From: Ligula intestinalis
Taxonomy: Eukaryota; Platyhelminthes; Cestoda; Diphyllobothriidea; Diphyllobothriidae
DNA: 64,000 bases
NCBI GenBank assembly: GCA_036362985.1
Contig: JAYGXS010000004.1
Location: forward strand, 36,495,034-36,559,033
Direction of reading: 5' to 3'
Of the stretch, positions 12,612 to 52,560 are shown in pieces. How positions within the stretch are numbered: the first letter of the stretch is position 1; each line of letters begins with the position of its first letter. Both the position numbers and the translations under genes were made by a program. A model generated the notes under the pieces. It searched no databases. It was not told where the DNA came from and saw only the letters and a program-made list of their open reading frames with translations.

Positions 12612-12941
12612 GTACATGTGTGTACACCGATCATATACAGGGCACACCTGCCCTGGTATTGAATGCCTTTCAGCTGTCATGGGTGGATGTGATCACACAA
12701 CCGTTTGCCACATGACTAGCATAGGTTGCTTACTATGTTTCAGTAACATAGTTATTATTTTAAGGCATTACCGGCAGAAACATTGGAACTTGCATTGTAC
12801 GTATTTCGACCTCATTAGGCCTCATCAGATGCAGATACCCAACTCCAGTGTAGCCGCGGAAATTGTCGCCACACTCGAGATTTGAACCCGCGTCACTCCG
12901 GTCAGGGGTGAACGCCCTAACTCCTGAGCTATCGGGCTCAA
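12612..12941 (-). mobile_element. tRNA-derived SINE with hammerhead-like core
   Basis: On the minus strand the element opens with a tRNA-like head: A box TAGCTCAGGAG and B box GGTTCAAATCT near 12888-12935. About 40 nt later comes a hammerhead motif (12785-12846), then a tail shared with 11395-11570. A 10-bp direct repeat, TGTTAGTTTA, flanks it (12602-12611 and 12942-12951), and the host repeat continues on either side. The insertion and its borders are therefore well defined. Confidence 0.85.
12785..12846 (-). ncRNA. Type I hammerhead ribozyme, probably inactive
   Basis: Minus strand: CTGATGA, stem II GGCCT/AGGTC with loop AATG, then GAAA and the palindromic stem III TACGTA. Stem I pairs TGCAT with ATGCA, with TTGG/CCAA farther out. 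The base expected to be U16.1 reads C, which should weaken or stop cleavage. It resembles the schistosome Sm-alpha type of SINE-borne hammerhead. Confidence 0.75.
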
Positions 12942-13218
12942 TGTTAGTTTATATTAGTTTGTATTCGTTGGGGCACGTTATATAGCGTATTATCTCGCCA
13001 GACCACATCGTATCCCACATTGTTGAACCTGACGTTCACTATATTCTTCATTGCAACCCCGACGTTTATTTTTTCTACTTTCAACTCCAACGCTTCAATA
13101 TCCTACACTGTCGACTCTGACGTTCTCTATATCCTACAGTGTCGACTCTTACGCTTGTCTATCTCATATTGGTGACCAAACTTTCTTTATCGCGCCGCCA
13201 ATTCCATTTACACAACGT

Positions 13219-13465
13219 TCCGACTTACTGATATACGTTGACAGGATGTCCTTTCCTCATACCTACGTGTCGACTTACCGTTATGTGGTGACGGGATTAT
13301 TCCAGGACATTATTTTATCATACCAATGCACCGACTTACTGGCTCTCGTCCACGAGATAGACTTTCCTCCTATCACATTGCCGACCTACTGGCATTCATT
13401 GACGAAATAATTTCAACGCAATTTATCCTTCCAACTTGCCGACTTACTGGCATATATTTTCAACA
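13219..13465 (+). repeat. Quasi-periodic degenerate tandem motif
   Basis: A motif close to CGACTTACTGGCAT recurs five times, at 13221, 13271, 13332, 13382 and 13440 (spacing 50-61 nt). Several copies are followed by a gttgac-like end. It lies between the two copies of the LTR/TIR-like repeat. Confidence 0.6.
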
Positions 13466-13680
13466 TTACACAGTTGATGAACACTCTTTCATTGTGTGGT
13501 AAACCCTTTTATACACTTATCTATCCATAACTTGCCCATACCACTGTTTATACTACATTGTCAACACTGTTTTTATTTGGAACGCGTATTTCTGACAGAA
13601 AAATTGTTATCTTTGCTTAAAATTTCCATATTTCTTCCCATCAATTTTTTTTAACTCCGTTCTCCTGGGAGGGGGAATAA

Positions 13681-14348
13681 TGTAACGGCCTCCTATTCTA
13701 AGCCATGCTTTGCTTACATGCATGTGGGCATGACCCGAGTGTCCAGCTTTCTTGCCTACCGCTCCGTTCGTGCAAGACGGTCAAACCTCTGATTAAGGTC
13801 ATGGACCTGTCTGGCCACCCACCTCCTTAGGCGAAGTCACAAACGGACCACAAGGGGGCGACTGCTTACCCTCAGACACTCCCAGAACCGACGATCTACT
13901 GTTTAGTTGCAGACCTCTAGACCTGGTGACTACACCAACCGGAATGTGACACTGTATTCCGGCCCACTCATGGCTGGAGTGCACTCATCTGGGAATCACT
14001 TACTCATCACTTTTGTTCTACTCATTCAACACTTCATTAAATTATCTATAACAATCCAGCCTTTCACGCCTAATCAGATCTTCCAGTTTATATTTGTTGG
14101 AATACGTTCTATCGCCTATTATCTGGCCGGACCACATCGTATCCCACATTGGGTTCTGGAAGTGACTGAGCGTCAACAACTCCCCCGCAGTAAGCTCCTG
14201 GCCTTGCGGAGTGGTAGCCAGTGAGGTCAGACAGAGGATGACCTTGAACGGAAGTTTTGGCAACCTAGGGCGCGCGAGCTGGTGCACACGAGAGTCAGAC
14301 ACGTGGGGCACGTGAGCAAAGCATGGCTTAGAATAAAAGGTCACTACA
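13681..14348 (+). mobile_element. LTR/TIR-like repeat, copy 2
   Basis: It begins TGTAACGG directly after a purine-rich run (gggagggggaataa, 13667-13680), as a 3' LTR would after a polypurine tract. Copy 1 would be the 5' LTR, giving a non-autonomous LTR element. However, 13681-13720 also pairs with 14309-14348 as an imperfect inverted repeat of about 33/40 bases, which suggests a TIR element of 668 bp. Both readings are open. No coding sequence was recognised. Confidence 0.65.
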
Positions 14349-15720
14349 ACTCCTTAAAATCGAATGGAAAACATCAAATGAATGCGATTTGATTAGTTTT
14401 CAAAGAAAAAATCTGTTGTTCGTGGACTGGTTAATAGGTTCGTGGATTAGGATTGCAAGGGGTATTATATTGGGATACGAAATGATCTTTTTCAAAGTTT
14501 GAACACGAAAAAAAACGAGAATATTTCTTGCAGATATAATAATAATATTTAAGGGTGACAAGGGAAGCAACCATCGTGGTGAAGGGGCATGAGGAACCAA
14601 CCATGATCAGTCACAGTCCATTTAAAGTTCAAGCGAATGGGGAATCTAAAAGGCTGTGAGGACCACAAAAGCGTAAGGAGATACGGCAATGGCCCTTCTT
14701 TGCTGACCGACCACACTTGTGGGAGTCTGCCGCTGTGCTGATTCACACTGCCTTAATTTTCACGCTAGCTATCAACTCGCACGTGACAAACTCGCCCACT
14801 GTCAATCACTGCGAGAGACCGCGATCTCCTAGTGGCCCTATTCTTCCCTTACCTACTCACAACTCAAGGTGCACGTTAGTGCCAGCCAATTGAAGCGCAC
14901 CTGTCCACCTGACTGGCTGCCCGGTCTACTAAGAACGTCCACAGTTAAAGATATACAGCATCCAACACAGTTTCGCGTACTGACTCGGCGTGCAAGCGTA
15001 GTTGGTTCTGGCGCATAGCTCAGCATTTGCACTGTATATTTTCCGGCAGTAAACTTATGTCCACCAACACCGTCTTGCTTGACTTATGTTTTCGGGGAAC
15101 CTTCTGTTTGCCAACACTACTAATTGCGACACACTTACAGTAAATGGCGAAGAAAGAAATTTGCAGTACAAAACAACATATTGTTTGACGGCGAAGGAGC
15201 ATTAAATTTTATAGGCCGTAGAACTCATAAATACCGGAAGGTATCTCCAGATCCCTAGTTGCATCTTTTCAAAGTCAGGAAGTAAAGTGTAGGAAACGAA
15301 ACAGAAAATATAGACTGAAAGTGTTGCGAAGTAATTTGCTTATGTATTTTTCATTTGAACACCGAGACTTAATGTGACGAACTGAGGCTTGGAGATATAT
15401 TATTTCATAGGAAGATACATTTCGGTGCAAAAAGAAGGGACCGTCCTACAGCGAAGAATAGAGGAATTACGCTAAGCATAAGACCGATCTCATTGCTCCA
15501 TGTAATAATTTGTACCGCATTCTCATCTCAGTGTATATGTAATCATCCCTACCGGCACAGGACGACAGGGGAATGTAGGGCAATCCAGGGGATGAAGGAT
15601 TTTGCATGACAAAATTTAGCTGTAATACACCTTCTTCGAAATCTAATTGTTTATCCATAAATTATGAAAAGCCCTGTCGTCTGATAAAAAAACAAATTGG
15701 GATCTTAAAGATGAGAAAAA

Positions 15721-15871
15721 GAGGGCACCCCACTGCGAAAACATTTTTCCGGTTGCGAGGGGACGGGTTAAAAGACCCGTACACAGCCCCGCCGAAATCT
15801 AAAGGGTTAAGGACTTGGATTTTAACCCTTCCTCCCATCGAAAAAATTGTTTTCGCAGTGAGAGGGCCCCC
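15721..15871. mobile_element. Small fold-back (MITE-like) element with target duplication
   Basis: The ends from 15731 (CACTGCGAAAACA) and back from 15860 (TGTTTTCGCAGTG) form an imperfect inverted repeat of about 42 nt reaching to the gggttaaaa/ttttaaccc pair. It is flanked by gagggcaccc (15721-15730) and gagggccccc (15862-15871), a 10-bp target duplication with one mismatch. A duplication of 9-10 bp would fit a Mutator-like origin; that is inference. Confidence 0.7.
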
Positions 15872-17080
15872 AAATGGATTGTTTTGCCAGAGAACAAGGC
15901 TATCAATAATTTATTTATAGAAAAGTAGATTTCGAAAAGTGCGTGCTGCAAAAAAAATTCACCAAAAAAAATTTTTCACCACCGAATTTCCCCGTATTTA
16001 CCCGCGTTCCCACGCCCCGCGTGCTGCCAAGGCCTTGGTACTCAGATATTTCGAGATCACTTCTGCTCTAAAGCTTAAAGTTGATGTAAACAGCCTCACT
16101 TTTATCAAAGCACCGCACATCTTGTAGTAAATCAATTTATCCATACAACAACTAAAGCACAGGATAAAGGAAGCCTTCAGTAGATGGACGGTTGATGGGA
16201 TTCCAAACAATAACATCGATGTGCTAATAGTATCAGACAGAGCGAGGAAGACATTTATTTACCTTCCTGACACTTTCATGATCGATTTTGTCACTGCATA
16301 TCTGATATGTACACTGTCATCACCATGGCCATTATTCCGGTGATAAGAACAAGCAAAAGCAAATCAAAAAAGATAATTTGACAAACATAAAAGAGCAGAG
16401 TCACCTTACTGTTCTACAAATGGATCATAAATAACTAATCGAAGTCACATGTGTGCACGAAAACTGGTCTTTTGAATCATCAACATTTTTAGCAATGAGA
16501 CTTTACCTATGTCTTTTTAAAGTTTTCAATTTTCGTCATTTTTAAATCTTAAGTGGTAGGGAAGGTGATAATAGAAGATTGCAAAATATTAATATTTCCA
16601 CAGAACTGACAGCAAAACCGATGCACATTCTGGCCATCAGCAACGAAAATATAGCGTCAGTTGATAAGGAAAATTTTCACTGGTGCTATGCAGCCGATAT
16701 AAGCCTCGCAGAACAGCCAAACCAGCCTCACAATTGATTGCCGCAATAGTAAGCTCAGGCGTATGGACGTCCAACCTACTCACCGGCTCATATTATCCTT
16801 TGTGCTCGGAGCCACAGGAGATACACGCTGAAAAGTCAGGTCTAAACCAGTTATATGCACTCTTCGGTTGATATGATTTTGAATACACACAATGTCTACG
16901 CACATCCGTGAGGTTTTGCTATCAGGGAGACCCCGGATAACTGTTATACCATAATTACAATTTTGAGAACTTGAAAATCTGAATGAAAATAATATCAATA
17001 ATATGGCAATAAGCAAATCATTGTTAGTTGCTGATAGCCGAAATACTGGTTCTTTCGTTTTCCCTTCCAGCAGGTGTTTT

Positions 17081-17097
17081 GCTCTTCCTCTTAGAAA
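17081..17097 (+). promoter_or_regulatory. Candidate 3' splice (trans-splice) acceptor before clathrin ATG
   Basis: A pyrimidine run followed by AG (gctcttcctcttag, ending at 17094) lies three bases before the ATG at 17098, with a second acceptor-like ttcccttccag ending at 17070. It may accept a spliced leader, which flatworms use, or end a 5' UTR intron. Sequence alone cannot decide. Confidence 0.5.
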
Positions 17098-46472
<29,375 letters not shown>

Positions 46473-48049
46473 TCTGCTTCGGCGTTCTCCCCCGCCCACC
46501 TGCTGTCCTCGCAGACTTTCGTCTCTGCATCCATTTCCCCCTCCCTCCCACACCGTTCATCGGCAGCTAGTGGAAGCAACCTTTCCCATGTCCAGTGTGC
46601 GTTGTAACATCCTCATCTTGACCTGTTTCTATGATTTCGTTCATCCTTTCCATACGCGGCGGTTGGCTTATCCAGTCCCCATCCCTCTTTCTAGCATCAC
46701 CACGCTCCTTGATTTCGAAACCTCCGCTGTCGGACACAGTTTTTTTCAGTCTCACTTTTCGCCCCCCCCCGTCGCACTTGAGCACTGAATACTTTCATTC
46801 CGTCGAATACTTACTGCCAGTCTGCAGCCACCAACACTATTTCTTATTTTTTGTATCTTTTGTTGTACGACATGGCCTTGCTTGCACTCGCAGTCCATAT
46901 CCTTTCAAGTCCATCGCCACCTGGCCATCCCTCGCAAGCACGACCTTTATGAGTGTTGTCTCTTTGTGTGATGATCGGTCGTTGTCTCCTGTTCTTGCAC
47001 TAGTATTGGATTCCCCTCCCCCCGGTCGAGCCTGTCTAAGCCATGAACTCTGTCTCTACAGCCGGTAACTTTCCTTCTTTTCTGCTGTCATCCACCTCTC
47101 CCCGCTAGCTTGTTACTTGTTACTTGATCAACTCTCACTTCAGCTCTGTTCGGTGGTTTGCAACCTTCCGGTCTTTTTCTGCACGCCACAGCTGCTCCTC
47201 CTCTACCTTCCAGGTCCGCTTGGAGCGATCGTGTTTTTTGCGGCAACCTCCACTTTTGTTGAAATTTGACAGAAATCAGTTCTGTTGTCAGTCGCCTTTA
47301 AAAGTCCAAAAATGACTGGTTGGCTTTATATTTGTTTGGATAATCTTCCGTAGCATGCTTCCTGCGTCAGGTTGACACCTGGTAAGACGAGGAAGAAGAC
47401 AAGGTCCCTCGGAGAAGAGTTTTATCCGCCTAACGTCTCGGATTCTCACTCAAATCCATCATAAGTTTAATGAAAGTAGTCAGTTACACAGATGTTCCAT
47501 GCCTATCCAAAGTGAAATTTCCCGCATTACTCTTAAAATAATTATACGCGATGCGATTATCGGTCAGGTTATGTTGCTGTGCGCCTTCATACGTATCAGA
47601 ATTAGCTGCTTAGGCATTCATCGTAGGTGGTGCGATAGCCACTTCATTGCCCAAAGCCGAGTTGTTAATGGCCTAACTCCTCACCTCTGGGTGGTTTTTT
47701 GCATATTCTTCGTGTGAGTAATACTTTGTTTAAGCAGTCCTTCCAGAATGGGGAGCAGGGCGTTCATTGTGCTCGTCAATCGACTGGAGACCGTGAAACT
47801 TCAGTGCAAGCCGATCGCGATTCATGCGACTGTCACCACAAAATTTCCGGCCTCAGATTGGAATGTGTTCTGGTCCCGTCGAACGGACTGTGAATGCTAG
47901 CATCACCATTCTGCCGCTGCGTGCTCGGTCCTCCTCGTCCAACTTGTCTTTTGGTTACCCTGAAGGTTGTTTTGCCCACGTCAGTACGGGTAAACGACTC
48001 TTAGACTTCTCATTTAGCAGGGAAAGAAGTTGAGGGAGTCGTCAAATCA
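46473..48049. other. Clathrin 3' flank, pyrimidine-rich, with PLE hammerhead relic
   Basis: The first about 600 bases are C/T-rich and probably include the 3' UTR; I see no clear nearby poly(A) signal. At 47415-47460 the minus strand reads GAATCCGAGACGTTAGGCGG, a decayed PLE hammerhead that may be the 3' end of the next element. Confidence 0.4.
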
Positions 48050-48560
48050 ACTGCATTTAAGTAATTTTTCCTGTTCCACTGTAGTGAGTCGTATTCGTCA
48101 CTTTCCTGAATACGTCAGGTTGTGGGTCACCAATCTTTGTGGTAGAGGAAAATATCAAAGGTCAGTTGGCTGTTTTTTTCTTCCATAATAAATTGTGTTT
48201 GTGGAAAGACGATTGAACGATTTTCCGTTTCCAAATCGATCCTCAATTTCACCGAATTGCCTTGCGGAAGAAGTTCGGTGGTCTTAACTTCCAGTCTGGA
48301 GGATTGAAGTAAAGGTGGACGTCCTGTCAGAAGGTGCCATTACCTTGTCTGGCAGGAGATGATCGCTTTCACTCTATCAAGAATTGTGTGATGTCAGAAT
48401 TACCGGTCAGAAATTTGAGATACCGAAACAGCCATCTCATCAGTCTGTAATTTGAAGTATCTTGGAATGATGCTATGCATCGAGATGGGAAGGGAGAGGG
48501 CTGCGCTTTCTTGGGAAGGCCGTAGAATCCAGCCAAAAACGGTCATTGGCCTGATGTTTT
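48050..48560 (-). mobile_element. Decayed Penelope-like element C
   Basis: In broken minus-strand frames I read FYGLPKKAQPSPFP and NYRLMRWLFRYLKFLTGNSD, which align with the FYGLPK-HKP and LxKWLYRRLxxLT blocks. A later EEKNSQLTFDIFLYHKD corresponds to the EEDNDRLPFLDVHVK block. Stops and shifts make it inactive. Confidence 0.65.
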
Positions 48561-49430
48561 GCATTCTCATTTGAACGCATTATTAGAGACAGTCACGAAA
48601 AAGGATAATGGAGGACGAGATGTGCAGTATTTATAGGGCGTAGTTTTCGGGTGACCATGCGCTTACCATATTTAATAGTACCCGTGTTTATCGCTTGCGG
48701 TCTTCTGAATTGCATCCGGGAACTCGCCGATTCGCTCCTATCAAAACGTTCAGTGTTGAATGATTGGAAAACACGGATTTTCCTCTCTAGTGATAACCGG
48801 TGGGTTCATACAGTCAGCGTAGGGTTGACATGTTACAGAACTACTGCGCCAACGTCCCCGGTTGTCGACTGGAACGACCATGTCTGGCTTAAAAACAAGG
48901 GAAACAGTGCCGGCAGTGTTATCTGTCTACACTATTAGACGCTGTGCGGCTGCTGGTGGGGCTTTATAGCGAGTCACAAAGCAGAGCGTGCCGACTGAGT
49001 TCCGCTAGAGATTAGTGAGCGTTCTTCATTTATTCAGTCATAACTCGGACCACAGCCTGGCTACCCGCGCGCCATCCGTGCATATGATCCAGAGACTCGG
49101 TCTATCAGATAGGTCATAAAGGTTTAATCGAACCAAAGTCCATTATAGTCTCGGTACCCGGTATACTCTACTGCTTCAGATAAGGTAATTATTCATAAAG
49201 GAATGTACGAAAAAATCTCAATTGGGACCCAAAGACGAACAGTCTTCGACTGGATGACAGAGCCCAAGAGGTTCGACAGAGGGTACCAGCTGACGAGACC
49301 CTGATGAATCTCGATTCAACGAAGCCCTTATTACCAATTTAATAGACTGTTTTCAAAAACCAGTGCAGTCAGTCATGAGGTGACTGTGTAGGTCTCTGTA
49401 TGCCAGCGCTAGATTGATAAATCTATCGAC

Positions 49431-50300
49431 TCAGTTCCCTTGGCAGGCGTGGGCCTCAGTCAATTCCCGGCTTGTCTTGCTGTCAGCGTGGGCGATTGTC
49501 TTCTTGACTGTGACGTCAAACTCGTGACCCATTTCGTAGGTGTGGGCAGCTAATTTTGATAATCTGTCACCCTGTCTTACGGGTGGTTTATGCTTGTGTA
49601 TGCACGAACCAAGCAGGCATCCGATCTGTCCTGTATAGCTTCGAGGATCGTTTACACTGTGGGTGCGATACACTTTACCGGTTTGCTCCATAGAACTTAA
49701 CAAGTCCTTAATTTAAAGGATCCTGCTGCGCATGTTGGCTTTGGGTCGATACGAAATTCTGTCACCTAGACTTGGGTTTTTGAACGCCTTTGGGTATCCG
49801 TTCCGCATAAACGGGTCGCGGAGATATAGAGCCTCACCTGCCTTTTCTTTCGGGTTTCTACAGTGTGTGTGAATTCTTTTGAACAGTGTTCTCAAGCACT
49901 TCATTTGTGAGCCACCGGAGGGTTGCTGTGACAATTGAGAATCTGCGTGATGTTATTCGCCTTTCTGTAGATAATTGTTTCTATTTCGCCATTGGAACTT
50001 CGCCTGACGTGCCCATAAAGGAAGGACAGCGGCTGCTCTTTTTCTTCTTACATCGTGAATTGTTTATCTGAGAAGATCGAATTAAGGAGATTATAGAGAT
50101 TTTGTAGGATCTTACGCTTGATAATAACGATCTTGTCGTCTCCTGAACGGTACCAAATAATCGGCGGCTTTTGGCTGAAGGCAACCTTTTCCAGCTTTTG
50201 TAGGTCCAGTTCTGCTACTAAATGGGAGATCGGGGAACCCATTGAAGTCCATTTGATGTACTCATAGGTTTTTCCTACAAAAGTGAAGCAGGCCCTTTGA
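49431..50300 (-). mobile_element. Decayed Penelope-like element D
   Basis: The minus-strand order is MGSPISHLVAE..LQKLE (RT motif B), NSIFSDKQFTM, then CLRTLFKRIHTHCRNP and MRNGYPKAF, then VYRTHSVNDPRSYTGQIG (GIY-YIG) and RLSKLAAHTYEMGHEF. The order is correct but in several frames. The RT catalytic DD appears as SGDDKIVII. It differs from elements A and B and is another subfamily. Confidence 0.82.
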
Positions 50301-50419
50301 AAAATTCGACCAGCAGCATTAGTTGTCCACTTTTGAGCGAAATCTGAGTCTCTTCGTATGAATCCCCAAGTTTCCGTTCACCAGCTCACTTGTGTGAAAG
50401 GTCTCACTAGAGAATGCTG

Positions 50420-52080
50420 AGTCCGTGGCCCACAAACGAACACAGGACAGCATGGTGTGGCAATTGCCCTGGCAAAACAGGTGCATAACACTCTTAGCTT
50501 TTGAGACTGTCTCAGAGCGGATTGTCACAGCCCGCTTCGAAGTCAGCCTAACAAATATGTCAGTGGTTGCCGTTTATGCACCAACATTGCAAGCGGATGA
50601 AGCAGTTCAGATTGAGTTCTATGAACAGATTTAAGCTACAGTGGCTAGGATACCCCCTAGAGGCTCGCTCTTCGTCGCCGGAAACTGGAATGGCAGAACT
50701 GGCCCATGCGATGAAACCACTAGGCACATCCTCGGAAAATATGGACTGAACCAATATTGCAACAACGGAGAACAATTGGTAGCATTTGCTAATCATAATC
50801 ATATCTTCGTTACAAACATTCGTTCTTAACACTCCTATCGGCAGTTCCTAACGTGGTATCCAAACGACGGTCGAACAGTTAACTAGATAGACTAAATCTT
50901 GGTACGCTCAAGCTGGGCCGCCTCAGTATCCGACAGCTGATCGTTTCGAGGTGCGGAAGTTGGATTATCGCAGGGGGTTAAGTGAGTTAAACCCAGCAAC
51001 TTCAATCTTCAGACCAGGGTTACTTAGCAGAGAAGAAGTCCGTAAAGGCCAGAGTAGAGGGAAGAGTATATTGTGTACACAAAGGAAAGGAGAATAGATG
51101 GATAGAGATTTGACTTGGGTAGCTCACGACCAGCAGGAGAGCCAGCCGCGATCCAAGCGCGGTTTTTAGCAGCAGGTATGCAAGCAGCAGCGAAAACGGG
51201 CACTGTCTGGTTGCCTTGAAGGTTATTGGCCGGAAAAACTGCATCGACCTAGGAGCACCTGCGTCCTATTCGCCGGCAGGAGAGACAAGCCTTCGCGGAT
51301 CTGCGATTGGCTGTTGCAGAGGCCGCCGTCAGTGCGGACGCACGCGTTAGCAGCAGTGGGCATTCGGACATGGTCGCCAATGTGGAGTGAGTCACCACAG
51401 GATCACACCATGTACTTGTATGTGCCCGCTTCAAGCTCCGCTTGTTGAATCGAAGTAAGAGATTTCCCCCAAAACGTGTCAACGTTATGGCACTATCAAA
51501 TACAGAAAATCGTGTAGCGTTCAAAGAAAGTCTCACTGCACGGATCAGAGATCAATCCACTTTTCACATCGAACCTCCAGATAACGTCGATAATCAAACT
51601 TCGCCCGATACTCAGTGACCACACTTGAGAAACGCGATGAATTCGAGCTTGCAACAACAAGTAGTACCGGGGAAGGACTGGATCTCCACAAAGACCTTCC
51701 ATCTCTCGGCACAATCTAGGATCGCTCGGTTCTCAAAGTCAGAGAACTACCGCTCATTGAGACATCAAAGTACGCGATCAGCAAGATGAGACCTTCAGAA
51801 CCATTGGACCAAAAGAGCTGACTCCATGGAATCAGCTTCAAACTCTGGTAACTTCCACCATCTCTATTGCCTATAACGTAAAGCAGCTGGCAAATATAAA
51901 CTGCCTTGTACCACGGTTGGGGACAACTCGGGTCAAGAGATAACTGATATGGCTGGCAAAATCGATCAATGGGGAGAGCACTTCAGTGAGCTACTGGATG
52001 CAAAAATTGTGCGACTGCTCATCAGCTGCAATCGGTCGCTTCGTAACATCGATAACGGAGGAGAGAATGTGACAAGTTGA
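50420..52080 (+). mobile_element. Decayed RTE-type LINE (endonuclease and linker)
   Basis: The APE-type endonuclease is readable: SERIVTARFEVSLTNMSVVA, VYAPTLQADEAVQIEFYEQ, RGSLFVAGNWNGRTGPCDET and RHILGKYGLNQYCNNGEQLV. HSYRQFLTWYPNDGRTVN follows with stops. Farther on come linker blocks such as RIRDQSTFHI, then IDQWGEHFSELLDAK. No RT catalytic block was recognised, so the element is truncated and stop-ridden. Confidence 0.85.
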
Positions 52081-52329
52081 ATTCGTAGAGCAAAAATCAA
52101 TGCAAAACAAGAAGCTCGTCATATATTTCCATGTAGGCTAAAATATAATTAGCAACTTAAAACACTAGAATGACAGGCAACAGTGGGGAAACTGTTAAAT
52201 CAAAACAGGGCGTGGAGAAAATGTGTCAAAGTAGGAATTGGAGGCTACAAAGGCAAATTTAGGTTAACACCTTGCTCCATCTGTTTGCATAGGCCTGGTT
52301 TTATCCACCGTATATAGGTCGTTTTCGGG

Positions 52330-52560
52330 TAGCGTAATGTAAGAGTTGTTCATGCTCAAACGAGTACTCGAAGGAAAGTTCTGGGATTCACGGCGTGCCC
52401 AGTATCAAGCGAGTGTTTCGTAATGAGTGAGCGTGACATCCTGTTTTCCTGCTTTAAAAGTTATCTAGGCGGGGGCTCCATATATCTGGCTGAAAATTGC
52501 CGTTTGGTCCGCCCAATGTACTTGCATCCGCAAATACAGTTGATTTAACATTTACCCCAA
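52330..52560 (-). mobile_element. GIY-YIG fragment of a fourth PLE subfamily
   Basis: The minus strand reads INCICGCKYIGRTKRQFSAR, then a stop, then SRSLITKHSLDTGHAVNP. C-x-C/YIGRT and the KH-LDTGH-V end are typical of PLE endonucleases. Only the domain end remains. Confidence 0.75.

Larger units (their letters stand above)
12193..13021 (+). repeat. LTR/TIR-like repeat, copy 1 (split by a SINE)
   Basis: It matches 13681-about 14152 almost throughout, including tattctaagcc, ctttcttgcctaccg, gtcaaacctctgattaagg, aggcgaagtcacaaacgga and gaccacatcgtatcccacattg. The match stops at 12611, is broken by the SINE, and resumes at 12942. The copy starts with TGTAGCG. See copy 2 for the two possible readings. 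Confidence 0.75.
14349..17097. other. Intergenic 5' flank of clathrin heavy chain
   Basis: It contains the fold-back element at 15721-15871 and presumably the clathrin promoter. I cannot identify a TATA box or transcription start with confidence. No other gene was recognised. Confidence 0.45.

Noticed and set aside
48180..48195. AATAAA as the clathrin poly(A) signal
   Set aside because: It lies 1.7 kb past the stop and inside a PLE remnant; no support.
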